NCBI GenBank assembly: GCA_033296885.1
Contig: MU863946.1
Coordinates: forward strand, 124,001 to 188,000
Length of the DNA: 64,000 bases
DNA from: Triangularia verruculosa
Taxonomy: Eukaryota; Ascomycota; Sordariomycetes; Sordariales; Podosporaceae
Direction of reading: 5' to 3'
Part shown: positions 12,201 to 23,188 of the stretch, in pieces
Layout of the letters: each line of letters opens with the position of its first letter
Position numbering within the stretch: position 1 is the first letter of the stretch
Translations under genes and position numbers: made by a program
The notes under the pieces: generated by a model
The model's database searches: none
Told to the model about the DNA's origin: nothing
The model's input: only the letters and a program-made list of their open reading frames with translations

Positions 12201-15200
12201 CCAACGGGGCTGGTCTTGGCGATGCTGTTTAGCGTATGTCGGCGAAGGCGTCCGGTGCACAGAGGGGGCATTGGAGACCCACAGATCGGAAAATAAAGGA
12301 ACAGAAAGAAGGCTATCTAAACACCACGCTTGTTCTGTTGTGGCGGTCAGGGAGAGGCGGCTGCCCAGAGAGCTTATTAGAGGCCCAGTTGCTGTCGGCT
12401 AGGTTAGCGCGCCCCTTGCCTGTGGCATTCACCGTCCAGATGGCGTGTATCCGTTACTGGAATCAAACAAAGCTTCGAAGCACCTGCGTGACGTGCAGGA
12501 CAGGTGGACTATTCGTGTGGGGTTTTAGTACGATGCTCCGCCGCCGCCGCGGACAGTTGTCAGGACACGTTGTTTTAATTGTTGATGATGCTGACATGAC
12601 GTTGACGGCGATAAGGAGAGCAGTGAGCGGTTGTTGTCTGTGGTGTGGCCGAAAACGCAAGTGAACCATGGGCTGCCAATACTGGGTGGATACCTATATC
12701 TTCAAGAAGCAACCCTTGCCCAGTGCTCCATGCACCAGAAGCTTGGACCATATTGGGCATTTTGCCCGTTGTCGTCATTGCAAGTGCATTCTCATCGATA
12801 GATTGGATCGGCAAAACTGAGGATGCGGTTCGAGAGGTGGGTGTTGAGAAACATTGGGCCAACGTGGTGTAGTACTTCATGGTAGCAACAAAGACCGAGC
12901 CTCTTGTAGTTGTAGTCTGTGCTGTTTTATATGCAAGCACAAGACGAGAGCAACAAGAGTCCTTTTTCATCCAAGAGTCGCTTTATGAGCATCCAAGTCT
13001 AATTGATTTTCCCCAACTGTCATTGTATGCCCGGCCGTACTTGAGCACATTCATGTCCTTGAGTCGTTGACACCCACCACCTAGGAAGAAACGGCCCTGC
13101 CTCGGCTGTAGACCCACCGCATCTCAAGGGTCCTGTGGACCCCGCGCTTCAACTTGAACCTCAGCCAGGACGCGTGACACATGTTCCGCTGTCAAGCTCC
13201 TAGTACATTGTTAAAAGAGAGGTCGTCTGTTTCATTACAGTATGTATGTATTCATATCTGCCTCATTATTGAAGCAGCATAGAAGTCCGAGAGAAAACAG
13301 CTGAACATGGCTGGTCGTCTGCTACCCGTCCAGTGTGGGGGTCCCATCATGACGGGAACCCTGGAAGGTGCTTTGCTTTGTTACAGATCCCTGTCAAGTA
13401 TCCGGTACTTGCCTCCTGCATCCCATTTCTGATCCTTGCTGCAACCATGTTGGGAGCCGGTGCCCATCACCGATTTTCTTCTTTTCGCCTTTTCAATATT
13501 ACGATATTGTTTTTGCAATACAAACCTCGCCGCTTGTTCAGCCTTTCTTCCCTTGTGATATGGCTCATTATTCTCAAAGTTCATACTTACAATTAGGCGA
13601 CGAGACTGGTATTGTTGAAAGCATCTGGTTGGGGGGGGGAGGTTAGTGAATACTAACATGGCCGACCAGATAGCTTGCCGCCTGCGCATCTCCGTCACCC
13701 CACGCAGGTCGAGACCGCTGAAGAGGGTGGGTTGGTCCTCAAACCCAAAGAGAGTCCGAACTTGGAATCCTGACATCCACACATTACAGTGGTGAAATGA
13801 ACACACCGCTTTCAAAGGCTGAGCATCAATGTGGGATGACATCGACATCGCCATCTAACAGAAGCCGAGCAGATCGATCGGCTTCACAAGATTCTCAGTA
13901 CTTTGAAAGCCATCGACTGCAAGTTGACATATCCTGCCCGGCTTGGGCTACTACGTCCTACGTCGTCTATGTTCGTGCCTCATGAGTGACGGGCTGACTA
14001 CTGTATATCGCTCCTGAACATAGTAGTAAGATGCCCAGCACCACCATGCGTTGCTGCTAAACTGTCCTGGTACACTACCCGGGGCATCATGGCTGTCCAG
14101 CGCTGGCCAATAAAGAGGACCCTGTTCCAATAGGCTATATTTCACGATCTGAGGAAAGCTTCCCCTCCAGCCTTAGTATTTGGCTCTCATCACTTACGCT
14201 GTCATAGGCTCGGGCGCAGGGTTGACTTGTGATACGGCTGGGTTTCATGCCAAGAAACCCCACACTGGCCCACTTGGGTGCTTCCTGCCAAGACAAGTGG
14301 GGTTGCATTATGGGTCTGGGAAGTACCAGGGACTTCGGGGTACAATGCTGGAAACAGCCCGCTCAACTTGCTGCTCTGCGACCGTCAGTGCGGCTTCCGA
14401 GAAAGCCGCCCCCCCCCCCAGGTCTTTGGTTCTCTCACACTCCTTCCACTAATTCTTGCCCTCTTGGTACAGTCAGCTGTGGCAGTTCTGGGACACTACC
14501 AACGGCCATCATACCATATTTGGGCTTTCAAGAGGACAGAGACATATCACTCTAGACGATGTGATACACTTGACCAAGGCCCCGTTGTGAGCGTGGGTAG
14601 CAGGGATCAGAACTCTATTCCGAAATACATACCTTGGCACCCACCATGTCAGACCAGTCATAAATAGTGTAGACTGACCGAAAGGTGACCGTGAGGACTC
14701 GGCCTTTTCTTCCTGTTATGGCGCCAGCTTGCTCAACTGCGAAGTGACCGTTGTTGGTCGAGTGTGCAAGATCCCGCAACTAATACGACACAAACAGAGA
14801 GCGGAGACCCTGATCCCGTTCAACGCAGACTGCTACATATATGTGAGTATGTGACATGCGTCCAGACCTCGCTTTGTCTGTTTTCAACCTATTCAGGACC
14901 ACTTCCATCCACAGCAGAATAATCGAGGTACTCTTCAAGAGAAGCTGAAGAGGCTGAAGAAACCTACCTCACTGCCATTTCCTCCCCTTGCCACTCCGTT
15001 TACGCAATTGAGAACACGGAGGCATAATCCACAGTCCTGCAACGGTAGGTAGGATTGCCGTTATATGCAGACTTGGCTTCCTAGGTATTTGGCTAGTGTG
15101 AGAATTAGCATGCTTGTCCGAGGAGTGAGAGGCCGGCGATCCATCTAGTGGCCCCACAGCGAGATGGCAGAACAAGAAGCCCCCCTGTTCCAACCGGCAC

Positions 15201-15295
15201 AGCGCGACGTGGGTGGGCGGCGCGGTGGGGACTCAGATGCTTGCAGTGGCCTGCTCCCTACAAACAGGCAGTCCGCGCCGGCACCTATGGGAATG
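9233..15295. other. 6 kb gene-free stretch upstream of areA
   Basis: No open frame here has protein-like composition, domain motifs or plausible exon joins. The longest (10897-11463 +, 10431-10994 -) read as Arg/Ser/Pro-rich noise. GATAAG hexamers, the AREA target core, occur at 10599, 10826, 11614 and 12610, roughly the number expected by chance. The stretch probably contains the distal areA regulatory region and perhaps noncoding transcripts. Confidence 0.5.
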
Positions 15296-15945
15296 TCGAC
15301 GGACCGGGGAGGGTGACTTGCACACGATCTCTCCACCTGCTCCATTTCCTCTCTCCTCTCTCATCGAGCTTCTCCTCCTCCTTCGTTTCCGTATAGTTCC
15401 GTCTAACCGGATTGTTGCTGTGCTTGTGGGCGGCCAGCATCCACCCATCTTCTGTGCTCAGCGCTTCCTGTCCCTCTATCCTTCTGTCCCAGCTTCATCT
15501 CTTCTCGCACCACTCCTGCGGGGCCATCCATCAACAACTCATACCTGCTGAAGGGGAGCCGCCGAAGACCCTGCTTCACCCTCTTTCTCCGCACCCCGCC
15601 TCCTTCCTCCTGTTATTTTATTTTTCTGCTTCTTTTTTTCTGTGCCCTCGAGAGTCCGTATTCACTGCGGAACGCCCTCTCGAACAAGCTACGAAGCTTG
15701 TCGCCGCAGTCCAGCGGGAGTGGCTGCTAACTGGGCCGCTGCCCAGAGAGTGCGGGCTTTCCACCCCACCCCGCACCCCCCAGCACAAAGGCCTGTGCGG
15801 TGACTGCGGTCGCTCCAAACGTGGGGAACCAGCCAAAGCCAAAACGGCGGACTTGTGAACTTCTTTGCGCCTGTGAGGTTCCTTCATCCGGACCACCTCT
15901 CAACCTTTTTGTTGCAGAAGAAGGTCTCATCCATTGTGCCACGCA
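15296..15945 (+). promoter_or_regulatory. ATG-free 650-nt 5' leader of areA
   Basis: From just after the ATG at 15293 to the areA start at 15946 the + strand contains no ATG, where about ten would be expected. The stretch is pyrimidine-rich in patches (about 15330-15390 and 15590-15645). This marks a probable long 5' untranslated leader and supports 15946 as the initiator. Long leaders are known for nit-2/areA genes. A leader intron cannot be excluded. Confidence 0.6.
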
Positions 15946-18900
15946 ATGGCCGCGAGCACGGCGACGCCGTTCTCTACCATGAGCCCGTTTTCTTCCATGA
16001 ATCCCACCGTCACAGAACACGACTATCGCTTCCCCCGGAGACCCCAAGACGCTTCCCACAACCAGCAACTCAAATCTGATCGGGGGCGAGTCACAGCGAA
16101 CGCACACACAAGCCAGCCGATCACAGGCCAAAGGATAGCCACCACTTCTGCAACATCCTCCGCCCGCCCATGGGATCCTGCCGTCCTCTTCGAGTCCCCA
16201 ACTCCGTACAACGGCCCTTTCCATGGATTGCTTCAGTCTGCTGCCTTCCCGCCCTTTGAGCGGACCAGCCCCAATGTAGTCCAGGGCTTTGATGAGATGC
16301 AGAGGGAAGACCCCTTGGCCACGCAGATCTGGAAGCTGTACGCCAAAACAAAGCAGTCCCTGCCAAACCAGAACAGGCTGGAAAACCTGACCTGGAGGGC
16401 CATGCATTTGAAATTGCAAAAGGAAGCCAGGATGGCCGAGGAAGCCAAGTAAGTATTTGAATTTCCCACAACTCTGGGGAAAAGCGCCATGTTTGGTGAA
16501 ACTCCGCTGACGCTCCGGGCCTTCAAGACGGGAACGGTCGCGTATTGCGGTACTCAATGCGCCCAGTGGCATTGCTCAGCAGCTGCGAAAAGCATCTGAT
16601 CAAGACGCCATGTGTTTGGATGACTACATCCACAATGATCTTCTGGGAACCCCGGCCGGCATTGCGCTTACCCCCGGGTCGGAGAGCGCCAGGCAGGCCG
16701 ACGACCGCTCCAACTACACCACAGCTTCCGCGATCCCCATCACGTCGCGCAAGGAGACAGGGCCAACTATGATTCGGCAGTCGGTTCCGGTAGCAGCACA
16801 CCAGCGAGTGCAAGAGGAGTTTGGTTATCTCCCACGCCAAATCAGGAAAACTAGTATCGATGAGACAAGCAGAAGTGTAAGTCCACACCCATACATCTTG
16901 CGTAAACTGTTTTCTTTGTATGGAAATTTAAAGTCGGTGGGACAAGGCGATCTGACTTGGTCAACATGCTCCAGAACCGGAAACGACCTGCCAACTTCTC
17001 TCCGCACGTCTCTGCCATCAACAGCGGTTTCGCGTCCAATGGACTGGATGTCGATACCGACCTCCACGAATATTCTCTTGACAACAATCATTCACAACAG
17101 ACGACTATGCCACAGCCGAATACGCAGGCCGGCGTTCCATTCCCCATCGCCACGTTTCAGTTGGAAAACGATCCAATCATTACTTCTGCTGGTCCTTTCC
17201 AGGCTGACTTCTCATTTTCCCCTTCGACTTCTCCCATGGTGGGCCATGACCACTTCTCTGTCTACAATGGGAACTTGATGCAACCAAGCTCCCTTGCTGG
17301 TGGTGCTGCAAATCTTTATTCACCCCCTGGTTCTGCATACCAGTCTGCAGTGTCCACTCCTCATCCGTTGAGTGAGGGCACCGAGGGATTTTACTTCGGA
17401 GGTATGGATATGCAACATCGCCAGCAACCCTACCGGCCAGGTCCGTCTGGTATCAGCAACACGCTAGGCCAGCAGTTCAACTATGCGAACAGCGGCAGCA
17501 TGATGTTTAATGCGTCAACTCCGGGCACCGACCCCGTGTCTGCCTTTGCCGCACCAACTGGCTTTGGTCATATCGATCCAACGGCGGTATTTCAGCAGGA
17601 TCCTGATGCTCGCTCTCCAGGCGTCGGCTTAGGCCAGGACATGTTTTTCAACCCCGAGTCAGACGACGAGGATGGCGGAGCGTTTGCCGAGAGGAATCTC
17701 TCCATCACCATGGAAGACAGTCCATTTGACAGCTCAGCTTTGCAGTGGGATCCAACATTGCCAGGGAACTTTAGCACGCAAGCTGCAAGATATCCTGCTG
17801 GGCCGCCTCGCAAACAGGTAACGATTGGGGGTACCACAGCTGAATTCGTCGATGCCAATGGTGACTGGGACAGAGGTCTGGCCAGGTCCCAGTCATTTCG
17901 TGCGACGAACGTACGCCAAATCAAAGTGCCCCGAACCGCGTCAACTTCAGGATTGGTGAACATGGCGCACTCATACGGACAATCAAACCCGAACTCGCCC
18001 CCCACCGATCCTATGTTCGCTTCGGGGCTTTCATCTGTTGCAGACAGCAGACCCTCCTCACCTCCCCCGGGATCAATGCACGGTTCTACGACCAATCTCC
18101 AGGGCGCCGGTGGTAACCAAGGGGATAGCAACGCTCCCACAGTGTGCACCAACTGCGCAACAACCACGACACCTCTTTGGCGCCGGAATCCCGAAGGCCA
18201 GCCTCTCTGCAACGCCTGCGGCCTGTTCTTGAAACTTCATGGCGTTGTTCGCCCACTTAGCTTGAAGACCGACGTAATCAAGAAGCGGAACCGTGGTTCA
18301 GGGGGCAGTTTGACTGTTGGCGGGGCCAGTACCCGCTCTAAAAAGAGTGCCACCTCAAGTTCCTCTAATAACCTGTCGGGAGTAACTGGAAGGAAGTCCT
18401 CGACTCTTTCTATTACTTCCAACGCCAAACCCCCGGCCACACAAGTGAGCACGCCGCCAGCTACCCAGCATCGGCCGAACAGCGTACATGATGGCGAAAG
18501 CCCTGCGAGCGGCCCTGCCTCGGGTGGCAACACGGCTGGAAGCACTCCTACAAGCTACCATGGTGGCGCTGGCTCTACTAGCGGAGTGGTTGGTGGCAAA
18601 GGTGTTGTTCCCATTGCCGCAGCACCACCCAAGAACACGCCTGGCCCTGGCGCTGCTTCCTTGACAAGAGCCGCAGCTCTTGGTTCCAAACGCCAGCGTC
18701 GTCACAGCAGACCTGCCGCTGAGCAGCCCACAAGCAGCATGGATATCGACAGTCCAGAAAACTCGACGGGGTCAAATGAGGCGGCACGATCAGTCGGATC
18801 AAGCAGCGGCTATTCTTCAACCCACGCAGTCAACAACGTTGGTCTTATCAGCGGCAGCAGCCTCGGAATGCCTCGGCGGCCTACAGTCGGATCAGGCTTG

Positions 18901-18993
18901 AAGGGGATCCCTAGCAGCCAGTCATCGACAATGCTGAACAGTAGCGGCGCAGGCACTCAGCAAGAGTGGGAGTGGTTGACAATGAGTCTGTAA
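15946..18993 (+). CDS. areA: GATA transcription factor, nitrogen regulator AREA/NIT-2
   Basis: Exons 15946-16448, 16528-16876 and 16975-18993 join in phase across introns of 79 nt (GTAAGT...TTCAAG) and 98 nt (GTAAGT...CTGAC...CTCCAG) to give 956 residues, between Aspergillus AreA and Neurospora NIT-2 in size. An N-terminal conserved block (WKLYAKTKQSLPNQNRLENL) resembles the DUF1752 region of AreA proteins. One GATA finger lies at about 675-700: CTNC, 17 residues, CNAC, then GLFLKLHGVVRPLSLKTDV and a basic tail. The C-terminus EWEWLTMSL is the AreA tail bound by the co-repressor NmrA/NMR. The protein activates genes for use of secondary nitrogen sources when ammonium and glutamine are scarce, acting at GATA sites in the nucleus. 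It is the sole GATA gene here. The start follows a long ATG-free leader and has a good context (CGCAATGGC). Confidence 0.96.
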
Positions 18994-20175
18994 AGCGGCC
19001 TGTCCATCGACACGCGCGCTGTTCGACATCTTTTTCTGGTTCGCAGCAAACATTGAGCCTTGGTTCTCGGCTAATTTACGTTGAGCATGGATTTATAAGG
19101 CAATCCTTTTTCCTTTACGTTAGCTCGTGAAGACTTTTTCGGGAAAGACGCCTTCTTTCTGCATATGCCTTTTCTCTGATACCACGATGGTTCAACCTGA
19201 TGCTGGGCAGACACAGGTGGTGGCCGTAGTTGGACGCTGGCGCGTTCATTGCAAAGTGGCCACCATGAAGTTAGGGCGGGCGTAGTGTGCCGAACGCTCT
19301 TTAGCTATAGGAAGTAAGGCGATTGGAGTAGTGGGAGTCACGGGGCTTATCTTATACTAGATCAGGCGTTGTGGAGATGGGGCAGAGGGAGGGGCGAAGC
19401 TGACCTTCGGGGGAGCACCAACATGGCTTTTTTTTTTTTGTTTTTGTTTTGTTTTGGTTCTTCTATGTCTGGTGGTTTTCTTTTTGGGTAATGTGCGTTT
19501 TAGGATGGGCTTGGGTATTGCCTTGTTTTCCTTTATTTCGTGGGGACTTTCTTGCAGGGAAATATTTGGCCGGCTGGCATATGTTAGAATTGGGTTGACA
19601 GCTTCTCCTTTTCCTGTGTGTGTGGTAATGGGTGTCAATCGGTCCCTGTCGGTGATGGGAATGGGGCAGCCAGGTTTCTTATTATCGTATTATTTCCTAC
19701 ATTCTTGTTAGACGATTGGGATACCCTAGTTTGAGATGAGAATAGTGGGATGGGTGGACGGAGCGGGAGATGAATCTTGCTGGAATGCCTCATCTGCTTG
19801 CCAGGGTCGGGAAATGGAAGAAGATGCATACATACACGATGGGACTGCGGGAGGCAGCAACAACACTGGTGGATGGCAGTTGGTGGCAAGGAAGAGGGAC
19901 GACGCAGGGAATATGAGCTGATGATTTTTTTCACCACGCGCGGTTAGTATTATTGCCGACTTTAAAATGGTTGGTGAAAGGAGTTACCTAACTTCCAACG
20001 AAGCGGCTGCGTGTTGTGGCAAGTATAGCGAGCACGGTAATAGCAGGTTAGCAAGCAATATTGCGAATGGTTATATATACAATTGGTACACACGAATACA
20101 GATATTCGAAGCATACAATGGTGACTTGCATCGGTGAAGTGTTCAGATATTATACAAGAATCAAGCTTCATACCC
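18994..20175. other. Convergent 3' region of areA and SOG2
   Basis: This is the tail-to-tail interval between two genes. It includes a T-rich tract at about 19427-19460 on the + strand, a plausible place for 3' processing of the areA transcript. No gene is supported. Confidence 0.6.
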
Positions 20176-23100
20176 CTATAGCCCCCTTGTCCCGTTCACA
20201 CCACCTCCCATTCCGGAAGCTAAACTGACACTCCTGGGCGTCACCGGCAGTCCCATCTGCCCTCTCCTCTTGACAGTGTTACTGCTGACCCTCAACCTCG
20301 GACTGCCTAGCCCTATATCTCCTCCTCCCCCTAGCCCCGGACTCCCTAGCCCTCCTCTACCCGCATCACTCCCCTTGACAGGAGCAGGGCTCCCGATCCC
20401 CATCTCCCAACCATCAAGCAGTCCCCCCCTCCCAGACCTCACCGCCACCATCAGCTCCATACACCTCCTCACATTCTTGTTCACCCCTCTCAACCCCTCC
20501 ACCATCCCGGGGCCAAAGCTGAGTATCTTCTTCCCCAGCGCCTCCCGGATCTGGATCCCCAGGTCCGTCCACTTGCTGAACAGGCTCTTGGACGTCGACC
20601 AGATCGGGCCGTTCTCGCTGTAGTTCAACGACGACGACGAAGAGGAGAGCATGGAGCGGAGGATGTCTGTCTGCTGGAGGACCGAGGAGGTTTTGGAGAT
20701 CAGGTCTTCGAATACGGCGGCTGAGGAGGGGGTGATGACGGGGGAGAGGAAGGAGGAGAAGAGGTTGTCGAGGGTGGGGAGGAAGGTGTGGATTAGGGTT
20801 GTGAGGTTGCGGAGGGAGGTGAGGAAGGAGGTGAGTTGGGGGGTTGGTGGGATTGTTGCGGTGGAAAAGGAGGAGGAGGAGGATGGGGTGGGGAGGCTGG
20901 GGAGGGGGGTTGAGAGGGGTGGTGGGGAGGCGAGGTGGTGGTTGGATGGGGAGGAGGAGGAGGAGGAGGAGGAGTTGGATGATATGGCCGAGGTGAAGGA
21001 GTCGGCTGATTTGGGGGTTTGAGGGATGACGGCGATGGTGGTGGTTGGGTAACTCTGAGAGGCGGATCGAGAGGAGGAGACGGAGACGGAGACGGAGTTG
21101 GGCTTGGGGCGGTAGGGAATGTCAGTGCGGACTTGCATGGGTGTCTTGGGGGTGATGGCTGCTCGTTTTGCACGGAGAGACGATGGTTGTTGCGGCTGGG
21201 GTGTCTGCGATCGGGGCGTCCTTGGTAATGGGTGGGATGCTTGACGACGGCGAGCAGAGGGTGGTGGTGAGACTTTTGGTGGTTGAGAAGGCCGCGAACT
21301 GGGAACGTTGTTGCGGCTACTCAGAGGCCAGCTAGAAATGGCCACACGCAGCTCCATGATCCCGTGATACACTTGCATAAGAAATGTGCGCATGTACCGA
21401 GGGTCTCCATTGTCCACGAGTAAATCCACGCTGCTGATCAACCGAGTACAGATCTGAACGTAGGCATGTATCAATGCTGTATAAGCGCGTTGCATAGATC
21501 CGTGATCTCGAGTGTAAGTTCGAGTGCCTGATGATAGCTCGAAATCTTGAATCGCCTGCTCCAGTTCCACAAAGTATACGTTGGTATTGTAAAAGATTAT
21601 CTCGAGGCTGGATCGTCTGGAGGTACCGTCGTTGGTCAGACTCATCAGTGTTTGAACGCCTAGATGGATCTGACAAATGGAATATAACACCCCCTTGAAA
21701 AAGTCCAAGGTCGGGTCCGGGTTTTGGGTTTGATAACGACGTATCGGCAAAGCAGAAAGCTCTCTAACACGCTGCGGCCTTTGCAAAGATGGATCTTCTG
21801 GGCTGAAAGGATTGGTGAAGGTCGGCTGGCCGCTGTAACTGAATCCACGAAAGTGATTACTGAATCGATTCATGATGGGTACATCAGTCGAAATGCTCGA
21901 CGCTGAAGAGGGCGCAAGAATTGAGCTTGCTGACCCCGGGGTAATGGTCCTAGAAGATATGGTAGAATCTGTCGTACGAGAGGAGGCGGTATCCGGTCTC
22001 CTCGGCTCCGTAGATACGGCCGTCAGCTCAGGCGGGCTCCATAAATCGTCACTCGACATCCCCATAGTCAGCGGAATCATCCCCGACGGTCTCCTTGTAA
22101 ATCCATTACTGTACTGAGATAATGACCGCCGACTGGAAACCCTCGGCGGCCTAGACAGAGACGCAGATCTTGAACCTGGCGACGAAACGATCCCGGGGCC
22201 ATTGACTCTCACCGGAAACCGCCCACCCCGGCGCGAAGATATCCTCGGTGTGTCGGCACTCTCACTTGACTCGTCTCCGGTCCCGGTATCGGCCATAGCC
22301 TCGATGATACTCATACTGACACTTCGAGCCAGGAACTTCTTGATCCGTTCTGTGATCAGCCGGTCCGTCTCGCTCTCAGCCAGCGCATCTTGAGACTGCT
22401 GGTCTTGGACCACCGGTATCTGTAAGATCTCTTTCGGAGGGTAGGTGATCGGGTTCCCAGTGAACCTCAGCCGCTGAAGAGACACCATATTCGCGATACT
22501 AGCCGGAAGCCTCGTAATCAGGTTCTCCTGGACCGATAGCGCCTTGAGTGAGGTCATTCTGCTGATATCGGGAGGCAGCTCCCTCAGTCGATTTCTTCCT
22601 ACATCGAGAAACTCTAAAGATGTCAAATCGCACAACTATAGCCTCGGTCAGTGATATCCCCTTTAACTGCAAGAAAGCTGTACCCACCGCCAGAGGAAAT
22701 ACTTCAAACGAGTTGCTCCTTGCCGCAAGATACCTCAATGAAGTACATTGCGAAAACTTTGCCGGAAGCGCCGTCAGGATATTGTGTGAAATGGCAAGCC
22801 TCTCAACTCCCATCCGCAAAATCTCTGCCACTTCATCTGGGAGCACGGGAATATTCTTCCCAACCAAGTCCAACGTGATGCCCGTTCCGGTCCCAGTAGT
22901 ACCAGGCGGCCTCGTCTCTTCGTCTTGCGCAAGCGCTTTTCTCCTGGCCTCATGGACGAGGGCTACGACTTGATTGGGTGAGAGAAGTGGCCCAGGAGCA
23001 TTGTTAGCAATAGGAGATGTATCTCTGGACTTATCAGAAGGTCCTGAAACCAATGGTGGGAATCGCTGTTGCTGCTGCTGCTGGTGATGTGCTCGAGATA

Positions 23101-23188
23101 GTGGCATCCCTCCGCCGGACAATGACCGTGGTTGCTGAGGTTGGCTTCCCAGCTGCGGAGGAGCCTTGCGCTGAGAATTCGTATCCAT
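20176..23188 (-). CDS. sog2: RAM-network leucine-rich-repeat protein SOG2
   Basis: Exons 23188-22688 and 22635-20176 are joined across a 52-nt intron (donor GTGGGT, acceptor CTATAG) to give 986 residues. After a Gln/Pro-rich N-terminus with a short poly-Gln run, residues about 105-235 form leucine-rich repeats (LDLVGKNIPVLPDEVAEIL; FLDVGRNRLRELPPDI; ALSVQENLITRLPASI). The intron falls inside one repeat and the join restores its register. The rest matches the Sog2 family, with helical segments (around FFKGVLYSICQIHLGVQTLM) between Ser/Pro-rich linkers. In yeast Sog2 works with Kic1, Hym1, Tao3, Mob2 and the NDR kinase Cbk1 in polarised growth and cell separation; the filamentous counterpart kinase is COT-1. 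The final 300 residues contain low-complexity Ser, Pro and Gly runs. Confidence 0.9.

Noticed and set aside
10599..12615. Four GATAAG hexamers upstream of areA as an autoregulatory cluster
   Set aside because: The count is close to chance for 6.7 kb and the sites are widely spaced, so no cluster can be claimed.
20651..21228. Antisense open frames within SOG2
   Set aside because: They mirror the Ser/Pro low-complexity part of SOG2 and are shadows of that gene.
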